A DNA stretch of 64,000 bases, taken from the NCBI GenBank assembly GCA_035550215.1, contig DASZPM010000004.1, forward strand, positions 372,001-436,000, read 5' to 3'. Of this stretch, positions 53,749 to 62,105 are shown piece by piece (within the stretch, counting starts at the first letter, position 1; each line of letters starts with the position of its first letter). Origin of the DNA: JABDFW01 sp035550215 (lineage in GTDB: Bacteria > Bacteroidota > Bacteroidia > Chitinophagales > Chitinophagaceae). The position numbers were made by a program, and so were the translations under genes. The notes below the pieces were generated by a model. The model was not told the DNA's origin. It saw only the letters and a program-made list of their open reading frames with translations, and did not search any database.

Positions 53749-54792
53749 TTATAAGTTCAATGCTTTTAAAATAATGTCGGCATTAAAATCCCGGTCAACT
53801 GATGGCAGGTGCATTTCATACGCTTCTTTCTGCAGTTTTGTCGCAAATATTTCGTGAAAAAAATACCGGCCGTCTTTTATCACGTAGTTCAGTATAAAAA
53901 ACCTGTAGGCTTCTTTCAAAAAATATATTTCTTTTTCCTCCAGGGGATAAACTTCATGATAAGATTTTAAAAAAAGCAGGAACCTTTCTTCTGTCAGCGG
54001 GCCTATGTTATAACTGAACACAGTTCTGTCACCTACATCAGATACCACCCGGCTGAGAAAGTAAAAATCCAGCATGCGTGAATCCATCCTGAACCAGTCG
54101 TAATCCCACCTTGAATATAACCTGAAAGACGGGGACACGGAAAAATTGCCAATGTTCCAGTCAACAAAAACCGGTATTTTGTCAAGCGTATTTACTTTCA
54201 GTTTTTGGGTTTCTGTTAAAAACCGCTCACTCTGCTCCCTTATTATATGCTCATGCATACGGTGCTCGTATCGCCCTTCTTCTGTTTGCAGAATTTGAAG
54301 AAGGTGCTCTATATCAACGGCAAGGGTTTTGGAAGATGTGGGTAAGGTATTGCGTATATTATGGCAGGCTTTGTGAAAAAGAGCAACCTGCTCGCCCAGC
54401 TTAATAATCTGTGCCTCGTCAAGCCGCCTTGGCAGGCGGTTCTTAATTTTTATCGGGCGGTAAAAAACAACCCACGCGTCAAGAATAATGCTCTTAAAAC
54501 GGTACGCGAACAATTCATTGCCCTTCATCAATGAACGGGCAAGAAAGTTTTCAAATGGCGCCGGAAGATTGTTGGATAACGAATTAATAATAGTATGATC
54601 TTCCACAAAATGCTCATACTTGCCGTAGTAGGAAAGTTTGGCAATGATGATACTGCTATCTTTAAAAGTTATCCTGTACACATGGTTGGTTGATACTTTG
54701 GCACTAATGTCAACTATGCGCACAATTTCCCTTGTGTTATCATAAGCCTGCCAGGCTTCTTTTACAATAGCTGTAAAATCTATAAAAGGCAT
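53749..54792 (-). CDS. APH-fold small-molecule kinase-like protein
   Basis: This 347-residue protein starts at the ATG at 54792, 11 bases after the upstream gene; a longer frame (54873) would overlap that gene. The fold is the phosphotransferase/choline kinase type: catalytic loop FVDWNIGNF with Asp211 and Asn216 (the usual Brenner His two residues before Asp is Phe), and metal-binding WDYD with Asp230 and Asp232. A Lys in IIAKLSYYGKY lies in the N-lobe. Related enzymes phosphorylate choline, ethanolamine, aminoglycosides or sugars. Its substrate is unknown. The neighbours suggest an amine or sugar pathway. Confidence 0.75.
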   Translation of the reverse strand: MPFIDFTAIVKEAWQAYDNTREIVRIVDISAKVSTNHVYRITFKDSSIIIAKLSYYGKYEHFVEDHTIINSLSNNLPAPFENFLARSLMKGNELFAYRFKSIILDAWVVFYRPIKIKNRLPRRLDEAQIIKLGEQVALFHKACHNIRNTLPTSSKTLAVDIEHLLQILQTEEGRYEHRMHEHIIREQSERFLTETQKLKVNTLDKIPVFVDWNIGNFSVSPSFRLYSRWDYDWFRMDSRMLDFYFLSRVVSDVGDRTVFSYNIGPLTEERFLLFLKSYHEVYPLEEKEIYFLKEAYRFFILNYVIKDGRYFFHEIFATKLQKEAYEMHLPSVDRDFNADIILKALNL

Positions 54793-54803
54793 GATTTGGT
54801 GCG

Positions 54804-56180
54804 TCAGATTATTTCGAAGTAGCGTTTCAGTTCCCAATCGGTTACTTTCTGTATGAACTGTCTCCATTCCCATTCTCTTGTTTTTGTAAAGTGGTCAACA
54901 AAGGTATCACCAAAAAGCTCACGCGCTACCGGCGATGCTTTCATAACCTGTGTTGCTTCGTTTAATGTTTTGTGAAACTTTTGGTTGCCTGTGTTATTAT
55001 ACTCATTGCCTTGGGTTGGCGGTTGTGATAAAGGCAATTTATTTTTTATGCCGTACAATCCTGATGCAAGGCTTGCAGCAAGCGAAAGATAAGGGTTGGC
55101 ATCTGCGCCAGGCACCCTCGTTTCCAATCTTGTAGAAATATGGCTGTGGTTAATTACCCTTAATGCAGTCGTCCTGTTCTCAATACCCCAGCTAACAGAT
55201 GTTGATGCCCACGCACCCTCAACATAGCGTTTGTAGCTGTTAATTGTTGGTGCATACATAGGTAATATATGCGGAAGGCAATATAATTGGCCTGCTATGT
55301 AATGCTTCAGCAAATCGCTCATATTGGCTTCATCTCCTTCCTCATAAAAAAGGTTAATATTGCCGGTGGCATCCCACAGGCTTTGATGAATATGCCCGCT
55401 GCAGCCGGGCAGGCTGCTGTTCCACTTTGCCATAAAAGTGGCCATTATGCCTTGCTGGTAAGCTATTTCTTTCACGGCTGTTTTAAAAAGCACGGCCCTG
55501 TCTGCCGCTTCCAGTATATCTGCATAGTCAATAGCTGCTTCATACACACCATCGCCGGTTTCAGTGTGCAGCCCTTCCAGGGGAACGCCGAAATTAGCAA
55601 GGTACATAATAAGCAGGTCGATATACAGTGGCGGTGGTACAATTGGGTAAGAAGGAGTTGACATTCTTAACAGCGAATACCCGAACATACCCGGCGTTAG
55701 CGGGGTGGGGTTTACAAAGTTTTTATCTTTTAAAGATTGCGGTGTTTCCTTAAAGTTAAACCACTCAAACTCTTTTGAGAAACGGGGTGCATAGCCCATG
55801 TCAATACATTGCTGCCGTATTTTTTTTAGCAGTGTTCTCGGGCATATTTGTGAAATGTCTATTGCAGTGCTGAAATCTGCAAGAAAAAAAGGAAGGTTTT
55901 TGTTCCAGGGGATTGTTCGGTAAGTATTTATATCTATGGTGGCAAACGCGTCAGGGTATCCTGTATCCCAGCCGCTGATGGTAGTATTATCATAAACATT
56001 ATCGTTCATGTCCCACCCGAATATTACATTGCAAAAGCCTATATTTTCTTTAATTGCTTTTAAAAACTTATCCGCGCTGATTATTTTACCCCTCAATACG
56101 CCATCAATATCCGTAACGGCGAATTTTATTTTTTCATGGCCGGGCTGTTTAATTTTCTCTAAAATCTCCTCCTGGTTCAT
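54804..56180 (-). CDS. Glutamine synthetase family ligase (PuuA/gamma-glutamyl-amine type)
   Basis: This 458-residue protein has the GS catalytic fold: ETGDGVYEAAIDYADILEAA (the GPGQ-like metal motif is GDGVYE), ATFMAKW, then GCSGHIHQSL, NSYKRYVEGAWAST, WGIENRTTALR and RVPGADANPYLSLAA. The length and pattern fit the type I-like GS family that includes gamma-glutamylpolyamine synthetase PuuA, rather than ordinary GlnA. It probably joins glutamate to an amine using ATP. It heads the three-gene operon with an APH-like kinase (11-base gap) and a HAD-IIA phosphatase. No polyamine oxidase genes are seen here, so I do not name it puuA. Confidence 0.88.
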   Translation of the reverse strand: MNQEEILEKIKQPGHEKIKFAVTDIDGVLRGKIISADKFLKAIKENIGFCNVIFGWDMNDNVYDNTTISGWDTGYPDAFATIDINTYRTIPWNKNLPFFLADFSTAIDISQICPRTLLKKIRQQCIDMGYAPRFSKEFEWFNFKETPQSLKDKNFVNPTPLTPGMFGYSLLRMSTPSYPIVPPPLYIDLLIMYLANFGVPLEGLHTETGDGVYEAAIDYADILEAADRAVLFKTAVKEIAYQQGIMATFMAKWNSSLPGCSGHIHQSLWDATGNINLFYEEGDEANMSDLLKHYIAGQLYCLPHILPMYAPTINSYKRYVEGAWASTSVSWGIENRTTALRVINHSHISTRLETRVPGADANPYLSLAASLASGLYGIKNKLPLSQPPTQGNEYNNTGNQKFHKTLNEATQVMKASPVARELFGDTFVDHFTKTREWEWRQFIQKVTDWELKRYFEII

Positions 56181-56241
56181 ACGGCTTTTCTCGTTTGATT
56201 TATTGAAGATAATAAATTTTCAACAGCAAGCGGTAGACAGT

Positions 56242-56273
56242 AAAAAGCCCCGGCGCTTAACGAACACCGGGGC
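56242..56273 (-). terminator. Rho-independent terminator of the PepSY-like gene
   Basis: On the minus strand GCCCCGG (56273-56267) and CCGGGGC (56253-56247) form the stem, followed by TTTTTA. It lies 30 bases beyond the stop of the minus-strand gene ending at 56303 and before the GS-like gene. Confidence 0.85.
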
Positions 56274-56302
56274 AACAAAAACCACGTATAAATAATTACA
56301 CC

Positions 56303-56686
56303 TTAGCCTTTAATATAATCTTCCATAAGCTGGGTTTCACCGTCGCTAACGTTTACCCTTACTGTTTTAAGGCTTTTCCTGTCCTGCATGTGCACAATGT
56401 AAACGGGGGCAAGTCCACGCTGGTCAATTTTTTCCATGCCCGATACATAGCAGGGGCCATAGTTATTTTGTACAACGGTTAAAATATCTTTGGGTAGGTT
56501 ATCAGCCGCAATACGCTGAATTGAGTAAACCCATTTACCCCTGCTGTTAAATACGGTAGTTTTATTGCCGTTGTCTATAACGGTTGTCTTGCCTGATTCA
56601 GAATGTTTTGTATCTGCAGCAAAACTTGTAGTTACTGTTAACATAGCCACCAGGCCAAGAGCGATTGATAATAGTTGCTTTTTCAT
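56303..56686 (-). CDS. Small periplasmic PepSY-like protein
   Basis: This 127-residue protein has a clear signal peptide (MKKQLLSIALGLVAMLTVTT, cleavage SFA-AD). The mature part (TTVFNSRGKWVYSIQRIAAD, LPKDILTVVQNNYG, APVYIVHMQDRKSLKTVRVN) follows the PepSY-like BLIP-type fold of small Bacteroidota exported proteins (DUF2874-like). Its role is unknown. It is monocistronic, with its own promoter and terminator. The stretch 56687-56957 upstream is a divergent promoter region. Confidence 0.72.
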   Translation of the reverse strand: MKKQLLSIALGLVAMLTVTTSFAADTKHSESGKTTVIDNGNKTTVFNSRGKWVYSIQRIAADNLPKDILTVVQNNYGPCYVSGMEKIDQRGLAPVYIVHMQDRKSLKTVRVNVSDGETQLMEDYIKG

Positions 56687-56742
56687 TGTTATTTTTTTTA
56701 GTTTGTTTTTTTAAATTTTGTTTTTACGTCTCATTGACAACA

Positions 56743-56750
56743 CAAACTTA
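56743..56750 (-). promoter_or_regulatory. Promoter -7 element for the PepSY-like gene
   Basis: On the minus strand TAAGTTTG (56750 to 56743) fits TAnnTTTG exactly, 57 bases before the ATG. The upstream element is not clear. Confidence 0.45.
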
Positions 56751-56932
56751 CAGCGCGTTTAAAGCCTTTTTTTTTGAAAGATGCGAACGGTAAAAAAACT
56801 GCGATGAACTGCTGAAATGTAGCGCAGATAAGGGTTTCAGCGGATATTATTTAACAGTTATTAACAAAAATGTTTTAACATTTAATGAAATGTAATACAA
56901 ACACTGCATGTATGTTACTGTTTTTTAACAGT

Positions 56933-56940
56933 TATATTTG
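56933..56940 (+). promoter_or_regulatory. Promoter -7 element for the old yellow enzyme gene
   Basis: TATATTTG fits TAnnTTTG exactly, 17 bases before the ATG at 56958. A CTGTTTTTTAACAG inverted repeat lies just upstream (about 56919-56932), which could be an operator; no regulator gene is adjacent. Confidence 0.45.
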
Positions 56941-56957
56941 TTGTATAAATACTGTGT

Positions 56958-58022
56958 ATGAATAAGTTGTTTTCTCCGCTTGCAATAAAAGATATTACTT
57001 TAAAAAACAGGATTGCAGTATCACCAATGTGCCAGTATTCGTCGCAGGATGGTTTTGCAAATAACTGGCATCTTGTTCATTTGGGTAGCCGCGCAGTTGG
57101 CGGCGCTGCGCTTGTTATACAGGAGGCTACAGCAGTTTCACCGGAAGGGAGAATTACGCATGATGACATGGGTATATGGAAAGATGAACACATAAATAAA
57201 TTGAGTGAGATAACCGCATTTATACAACAGCAGGGCGCAATTGCAGGTATACAGGTGGCGCATGCGGGCCGTAAGGCAAGTACATCAAGCCCATGGAAGG
57301 GAAATAAACACATGCCTTTAAAAGATGGCGGTTGGCAAACAGTATCATCTTCCGGCATTCCTTACCACGATTCAGATGAACCGCCTTTATCATTATCAAA
57401 GGATAGTATTGATAAAGTGATTGATGATTTTAAACAAGCTGCAATTAGAGCTGCAAAGGCAGGGTATAGCCTGCTTGAAATTCATGCAGCACATGGCTAT
57501 CTTATTCACCAGTTTTTATCCCCGCTGGTTAATTTAAGAACGGATGATTACGGCGGTAATTTTGATAACCGTGTTCGCCTGCTGTTGCAAATAGTTGACG
57601 GAGTAAATGAAGTATGGCCAAAAAAATATCCCCTGTTTGTGCGTATATCCTGCAGCGATTGGGCCCCCGGTGGCTGGGATATTGAGCAGTCAGTAAAACT
57701 TGCTGCTATGCTTAAACAAAAAGGCGTTGACCTTGTTGACTGCTCTTCTGGCGGGGCCGTAAGGCACCAGAAAATAGCCGTCGGCCCCGGCTACCAGGTA
57801 GCGTTTGCCGAACAGGTAAAAAAAGAAACTGGCATATTAACCGGGGCAGTTGGCCTGATAACAAGCGCGGCACAGGCGGAAGAGGTATTAATAAACAACC
57901 AGGCAGATATAGTATTGCTTGCCAGGCAAATGCTGCGTGAGCCATATTTTCCACTACATGCTGCAAAGGAGCTTGGGGAAAACGTTACCTGGCCCGTACA
58001 GTACGAGCGGGCGAAGCAATAA
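56958..58022 (+). CDS. NADH:flavin oxidoreductase, old yellow enzyme family (YqjM/NamA-like)
   Basis: This 354-residue FMN enzyme reduces activated C=C bonds using NADPH. The N-terminal FMN motif is SPMCQY, with Cys25 and Tyr27, diagnostic for the thermophilic-like or YqjM class. The substrate-binding His pair His176 and His179 is in EIHAAHGYLIHQFLSP, followed by NLRTDDYGG. The C-terminal phosphate-binding segment is GLITSAAQAEEVL and ARQMLREPYFPLHAA. The length is normal. Members often respond to electrophile or oxidative stress. It is alone, with an upstream promoter and possible operator. Confidence 0.93.
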   Translation: MNKLFSPLAIKDITLKNRIAVSPMCQYSSQDGFANNWHLVHLGSRAVGGAALVIQEATAVSPEGRITHDDMGIWKDEHINKLSEITAFIQQQGAIAGIQVAHAGRKASTSSPWKGNKHMPLKDGGWQTVSSSGIPYHDSDEPPLSLSKDSIDKVIDDFKQAAIRAAKAGYSLLEIHAAHGYLIHQFLSPLVNLRTDDYGGNFDNRVRLLLQIVDGVNEVWPKKYPLFVRISCSDWAPGGWDIEQSVKLAAMLKQKGVDLVDCSSGGAVRHQKIAVGPGYQVAFAEQVKKETGILTGAVGLITSAAQAEEVLINNQADIVLLARQMLREPYFPLHAAKELGENVTWPVQYERAKQ

Positions 58023-58031
58023 TAAAAATAG

Positions 58032-58535
58032 TTACCTGGTAAGATTTTTCTTCTGAAGTGAGTAAAGCAGAACAAAGACGCCTGTTATTACCAGTGTTAT
58101 CCACATAAAGACGCCTGAGAAAAATCCTACGCCGAGAAAAAAGACGATGCCGAGGAATGGAAGGATTTCACCAATCAACCATATCCAATACCCTTCTGCC
58201 TTTAGCTTTCTCATTTGCATAGCGCCAAAAATGCAGAGAGCGCCGGCGATAATGCCGATAATAAAGATGGGTATTTTATTTTCAACGCTTTTTCGCATCA
58301 TTTCCATCCGTTCCGGGGAATACATATCCTTTACAAAAGAAGGCAGTTGATCAACCTTGCCACTGTTTATTAAATCCTGCATTTTTTGATAGCTGCTTTC
58401 CGCAGTTGCAACCGTCCAAATAGATGACAATATTGCTAACCCGCTACCGATAAACGTCAAAATAGTAAGTGTTTTCAGGGTGCTTAACTTCTGTTTTTCT
58501 TCAAATTCGTCAAGAAAATTGTTTTGCTGATCCAT
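58032..58535 (-). CDS. Four-pass membrane protein of unknown function
   Basis: This 167-residue protein has a charged N-terminus (FLDEFEEKQKLSTLK) and four membrane segments near 22-44, 88-107, 114-138 and 140-160. The outer loop between the first two contains YSPERMEMMRKSV. It is of a kind common in Bacteroidota, without an assigned role. It is convergent with the old yellow enzyme gene, 9 bases apart, and is not clearly linked to either neighbour. Confidence 0.7.
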   Translation of the reverse strand: MDQQNNFLDEFEEKQKLSTLKTLTILTFIGSGLAILSSIWTVATAESSYQKMQDLINSGKVDQLPSFVKDMYSPERMEMMRKSVENKIPIFIIGIIAGALCIFGAMQMRKLKAEGYWIWLIGEILPFLGIVFFLGVGFFSGVFMWITLVITGVFVLLYSLQKKNLTR

Positions 58536-58616
58536 ATAAAAAGCAATTTTAAAATGTAAGTGTTAACGAAAAGTAAAAGCTTTTCGTCAATCTGGCAAAT
58601 TAAGTTGGTGTAAAAT

Positions 58617-59405
58617 TTAATATTTGTGCCCGTTTACATGCTTAAATGCCCTGGAAACAAAGAAATTTTTGACAAATTCAGGAACCACCCTGCTTACATG
58701 GTAGGAAATCTTATTAATAAAACCAGGTATTATCCGGGACCTGCCCTTCAGCATTTTTGGTATTGCTTCACGGGCAACTTCTGAAGGTGTGAGGATAGAT
58801 ATTTTTGCCAGCCCTTTCAGGTCTTTGTTAATAGCGGTTGTCTTTTCATTACTGTCTGTACCGCCGGGGCATAACACGCTAACTTTTACGCCTGACGATT
58901 TAAGCTCCATCCGAAGGGACTGGCTGAATGAATAGATAAATGCTTTGCTGGCTGAATAAACGCATTTATGCGGCAATAAAAAAAAGCCCCCCATGCTGCC
59001 GGTATTCATTATATGGGATGGGGCATTTTTTTGCAGGTCTTTAATAAACAGCCGGGTAAGCATACATGCGGTAATTACGTTTAGATAAATTTGGGAGTAG
59101 TAAAAATCTACAGAAGATTCTTCAAAAACTCCTTTACTGCCAAGCCCTACATTGTTGATGAGGATATTTACTTTATAGCCTTTTTGCATTACCCATTCAT
59201 ACACTTTTGACGTAGCGCAATGTACAGAAAGGTCTACGCCGAGGCTATGGCATTCAACATTGTACTGTTTATGTATTTGCTTTGTTATGGTGTTCAATTC
59301 ATCACCCGGTAAGGCTACTAAGAGAAGATTCATTCCTTTTGCCGCGCATTCAAATGCAAGTGCTTTGCCGATACCGGCGCTTGACCCGGTGATGAGTGTG
59401 TACAT
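58617..59405 (-). CDS. Short-chain dehydrogenase/reductase
   Basis: This 262-residue protein starts at the ATG at 59405 (a TTG three codons upstream is less likely). The cofactor motif is TGSSAGIGKA at about 6-15, then NNVG in INILINNVGLGS, a Ser in NTGSMGG and the catalytic YSASK. The C-terminal part (RSRIIPGFINKISYHVSRVV) is of the DltE-like or short acyl-reductase type, often acting on lipid-like ketones. It is 61 bases downstream of the epimerase-type gene on the same strand, so they may be co-transcribed. Confidence 0.85.
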   Translation of the reverse strand: MYTLITGSSAGIGKALAFECAAKGMNLLLVALPGDELNTITKQIHKQYNVECHSLGVDLSVHCATSKVYEWVMQKGYKVNILINNVGLGSKGVFEESSVDFYYSQIYLNVITACMLTRLFIKDLQKNAPSHIMNTGSMGGFFLLPHKCVYSASKAFIYSFSQSLRMELKSSGVKVSVLCPGGTDSNEKTTAINKDLKGLAKISILTPSEVAREAIPKMLKGRSRIIPGFINKISYHVSRVVPEFVKNFFVSRAFKHVNGHKY

Positions 59406-59466
59406 AGGCGTCAACTATTTTAAAAGATGGACAATATATCTGTATAACTATAAAATCGGTGTTTTG

Positions 59467-60462
59467 TTACATGTCTTGTTGCTTTAGCCAGCTTATCGTT
59501 TTTTGCAACCCCTCCTGTAACGGTATGTAACTATAGCCCAGTTCCCGTTTTGCCTTTTTGCAGGAGAGAGACCAATTGTACAAATATTTTTTTATCCACT
59601 TAGGGGTAAGTAATGGTGGTTTACCTGTGAGTTTTGTGCGCAGTATCATTGCATAACCGGCAAGCATCATTACCCAAACAGGCAGGTTTATCAATCGTAT
59701 CTTTTTGCCTGTGGCTTGCGCCAAGGTAGCAAAAAATTCATTGTATGAGGCATTTACACCCGATAAAATATATCGTTCGCCACTTCGGCCTCTTTGCATG
59801 GCAAGTATATGGCCGTTAACCACATCATCAATATATACATAACTTCCTGTTTTTGTACCGTCGCTAGGCATTATCCTCCACTTACCCTGCAGGTATAATT
59901 TTGCCAGCTTTGTTACTGCATTGCTTTCAGTTTCAATGCCGGGGCCATATATCCTGGGCGGGTTAACAATAACTATGTGCATGCCATAGTAATTGCAATA
60001 ATCACGGCAAAGCGCTTCTGCTTTTGTCTTACTGTCCTCATATTCATTCATAATATCTCCAATCCTTGTATCATCTTCTTTAACGGGCTCTATTCCTGAG
60101 GGGCCTAATACCCCGGCGGTGGAAGTAAAAACTATTTTTTGTACGCCCAATTCTCGCGCAGTATCTAATATTGTTTTTGTACCTTCCACATTTACCGAGT
60201 AAAATGTTCCGGGATTTTTTGCCCAAACCCTTGCGTATGCAGCAAGATGGTACACTTGCTGGCAGCCGGCCATAGCTTTTCGCACTGCCTCGCTGTTCAA
60301 TATTTCCCCGTCAAATATTTGTATGTTCGGGTATTGTAATAAGTCTTTTTTGGCCGTACTCCTGCATAACGCGTGAACAGTATTTCCTTCTTCGGCAAGC
60401 CTTTTAGCAAGGGCATTACCTATATAGCCAGTTGCACCGGTGATAAATATATTCATAGGCAT
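59467..60462 (-). CDS. NAD-dependent epimerase/dehydratase family protein
   Basis: This 331-residue extended SDR starts MPMNIFITGATGYIGNALAK with the TGxxGxxG motif, then has FTSTAGVLG and the catalytic Tyr and Lys in the segment YEDSKTKAEALC. The segment PPRIYGPG follows. Its sequence pattern is like the dihydroflavonol-reductase or 3-beta-HSD-like branch (HpnA-like) rather than a nucleotide-sugar epimerase. The substrate is unknown. It is upstream of the short-chain SDR gene on the same strand. Confidence 0.85.
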   Translation of the reverse strand: MPMNIFITGATGYIGNALAKRLAEEGNTVHALCRSTAKKDLLQYPNIQIFDGEILNSEAVRKAMAGCQQVYHLAAYARVWAKNPGTFYSVNVEGTKTILDTARELGVQKIVFTSTAGVLGPSGIEPVKEDDTRIGDIMNEYEDSKTKAEALCRDYCNYYGMHIVIVNPPRIYGPGIETESNAVTKLAKLYLQGKWRIMPSDGTKTGSYVYIDDVVNGHILAMQRGRSGERYILSGVNASYNEFFATLAQATGKKIRLINLPVWVMMLAGYAMILRTKLTGKPPLLTPKWIKKYLYNWSLSCKKAKRELGYSYIPLQEGLQKTISWLKQQDM

Positions 60463-60590
60463 TTTCAGTTACGGCAAAATAAAGCCATTACAAAGAATGG
60501 TAAAATTTTTTAAACTGGCGGCGCCGTACAGCAAAAAAATGCTGTAACCGGAATAACAATTGCAGAAGATTTTTTTATGGATGAATTGTT

Positions 60591-60598
60591 TATTTTTG
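60591..60598 (+). promoter_or_regulatory. Promoter -7 element for the bfn-ispE unit
   Basis: TATTTTTG fits TAnnTTTG exactly, 28 bases before the ATG at 60626. The upstream element is weak. Confidence 0.4.
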
Positions 60599-60625
60599 TT
60601 GAATAACACAGAAGTATAAGGAATC

Positions 60626-61213
60626 ATGAAGAAGATAGAACTGGAAATAATAGCATTATCGCACAGTATTACTCAAACGCACTCATACGCAGTAGTATTG
60701 GGTGAGGTAAACGGTCTGCGCCGGCTGCCCATTGTAATTGGCGGGTTTGAGGCGCAAGCTATTGCGGTGGCGTTGGAACGCATGCAGCCCAGCAGGCCGC
60801 TTACACATGACCTGATGAAGAACTTTATGAATGCATTTAACGTGGATTTGATGGAAATAGTGATAAATGATTTGCAGGAAGGCATATTTTACTCAAAACT
60901 TGTTTGTATAAGTGAGCATGATACCGTGGAAATTGACAGCCGTACAAGCGATGCGTTAGCCCTGGCTGTAAGGTTTAGCTGCCCGATATACACTTATGAG
61001 CATATACTGGAGAGCGCCGGTATAATGATGGAAGACAGCAATAAAAAGAAAAAAACCGATATTACGGTTGATGAGCCGCCATCTGCAAGCAAAGAAGAAA
61101 TTTCGCACATGAATATGGAGGAACTGCAAACCCTGCTGAATGAGGTGCTTGAGCAGGAAGATTATATACGCGCCATTGCTATTCGCGACGAGATGAACAG
61201 GCGGTCAAAATAG
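60626..61213 (+). CDS. Bifunctional nuclease family (DUF151) protein with UVR motif
   Basis: This 195-residue protein has the BFN domain (about 1-135): IIALSHSITQTHSYAVVLGE, LPIVIGGFEAQAIAVALE, RPLTHDLM and IDSRTSDALALAVRFSCPIY. The C-terminus (about 160-195, MEELQTLLNEVLEQEDYIRA then RDEMNRR) is a UvrB/UvrC-like helical motif. Plant relatives degrade DNA and RNA, but the bacterial role is unsettled. It is 53 bases upstream of ispE on the same strand. Confidence 0.9.
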   Translation: MKKIELEIIALSHSITQTHSYAVVLGEVNGLRRLPIVIGGFEAQAIAVALERMQPSRPLTHDLMKNFMNAFNVDLMEIVINDLQEGIFYSKLVCISEHDTVEIDSRTSDALALAVRFSCPIYTYEHILESAGIMMEDSNKKKKTDITVDEPPSASKEEISHMNMEELQTLLNEVLEQEDYIRAIAIRDEMNRRSK

Positions 61214-61265
61214 CAACGTTAAAGCAGTTTAGTTTAAAATTTGCCTTTGGCCAACCTGCAACATA

Positions 61266-62096
61266 ATGCTTGTATTCCCAAATTGTAAAATAAATCTCGG
61301 CCTGAATATTATCAGCAGGCGCAGCGATGGCTATCACAATATTGAAACCGTTTTTTTACCAGTTCCGCTGGAGGATGTACTTGAAATTCTTCCATCTTAT
61401 ACTAATACCGGGGAGGTAAACTTTACTTACTCCGGTCTTGAAATTACGGGTGAGCCTTCAGATAACCTCTGCATAAAGGCATACCAGTTGCTAAAAAAAG
61501 ATTTTCCTCATCTGCCGGCAGTAAAAGGCCATTTGCATAAGGCTATTCCTATGGGTGCCGGCCTGGGCGGGGGGAGTGCCGATGGCGCTTTTATGCTCAT
61601 TTTGTTAAACAATAAATTCCGGCTGGGTATATCTATTGAAGACTTAACACATTATGCCCTGCAGTTAGGCAGCGATTGCCCCTTTTTTATAATTAACAAG
61701 CCATGTTTTGCCGAAAGCCGCGGGGAAGCTATACAACCGGTTGACCTAAGCCTTTCGGGTTATACCCTCTTGCTGGTAAACCCGGCAATTCATATATCTA
61801 CCGGCTGGGCCTTTTCAGCAATTGTTTCTGCTTCACCGGCTAAATCTATTAAGGCAACAATAAAGCAACCCGTCGATTCGTGGAAAAATGAGTTAATTAA
61901 CGATTTTGAAGCGCCCGTTTTAAGTAACTGGCCTGAACTTAAATTACTGAAGCAGCAATTGTATGATATGGGAGCCATATATGCGGGAATGAGCGGGAGC
62001 GGAAGTACTTTTTTTGGAATTTTTGCCCCTGGCGTCAAAGTGCCTCAGGCAAGCTTGCCGGCTAATTATTTTGTGAAACAGTTTGTACTAGCTTAA
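61266..62096 (+). CDS. ispE: 4-diphosphocytidyl-2-C-methyl-D-erythritol kinase
   Basis: This GHMP kinase of the MEP pathway phosphorylates CDP-ME at the 2-hydroxyl, leading to isoprenoid precursors. The 276 residues show the N-terminal NCKINLGLNI (catalytic Lys8), RRSDGYHNIETVF, the glycine-rich ATP loop PMGAGLGGGSADG, LGSDCPFFI (catalytic Asp) and GMSGSGSTFFG near the C-terminus. The length is normal. It follows the DUF151 gene by 53 bases and is convergent with the FadL-like gene 10 bases away. Confidence 0.96.
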   Translation: MLVFPNCKINLGLNIISRRSDGYHNIETVFLPVPLEDVLEILPSYTNTGEVNFTYSGLEITGEPSDNLCIKAYQLLKKDFPHLPAVKGHLHKAIPMGAGLGGGSADGAFMLILLNNKFRLGISIEDLTHYALQLGSDCPFFIINKPCFAESRGEAIQPVDLSLSGYTLLLVNPAIHISTGWAFSAIVSASPAKSIKATIKQPVDSWKNELINDFEAPVLSNWPELKLLKQQLYDMGAIYAGMSGSGSTFFGIFAPGVKVPQASLPANYFVKQFVLA

Positions 62097-62105
62097 AGCG
62101 TAACG

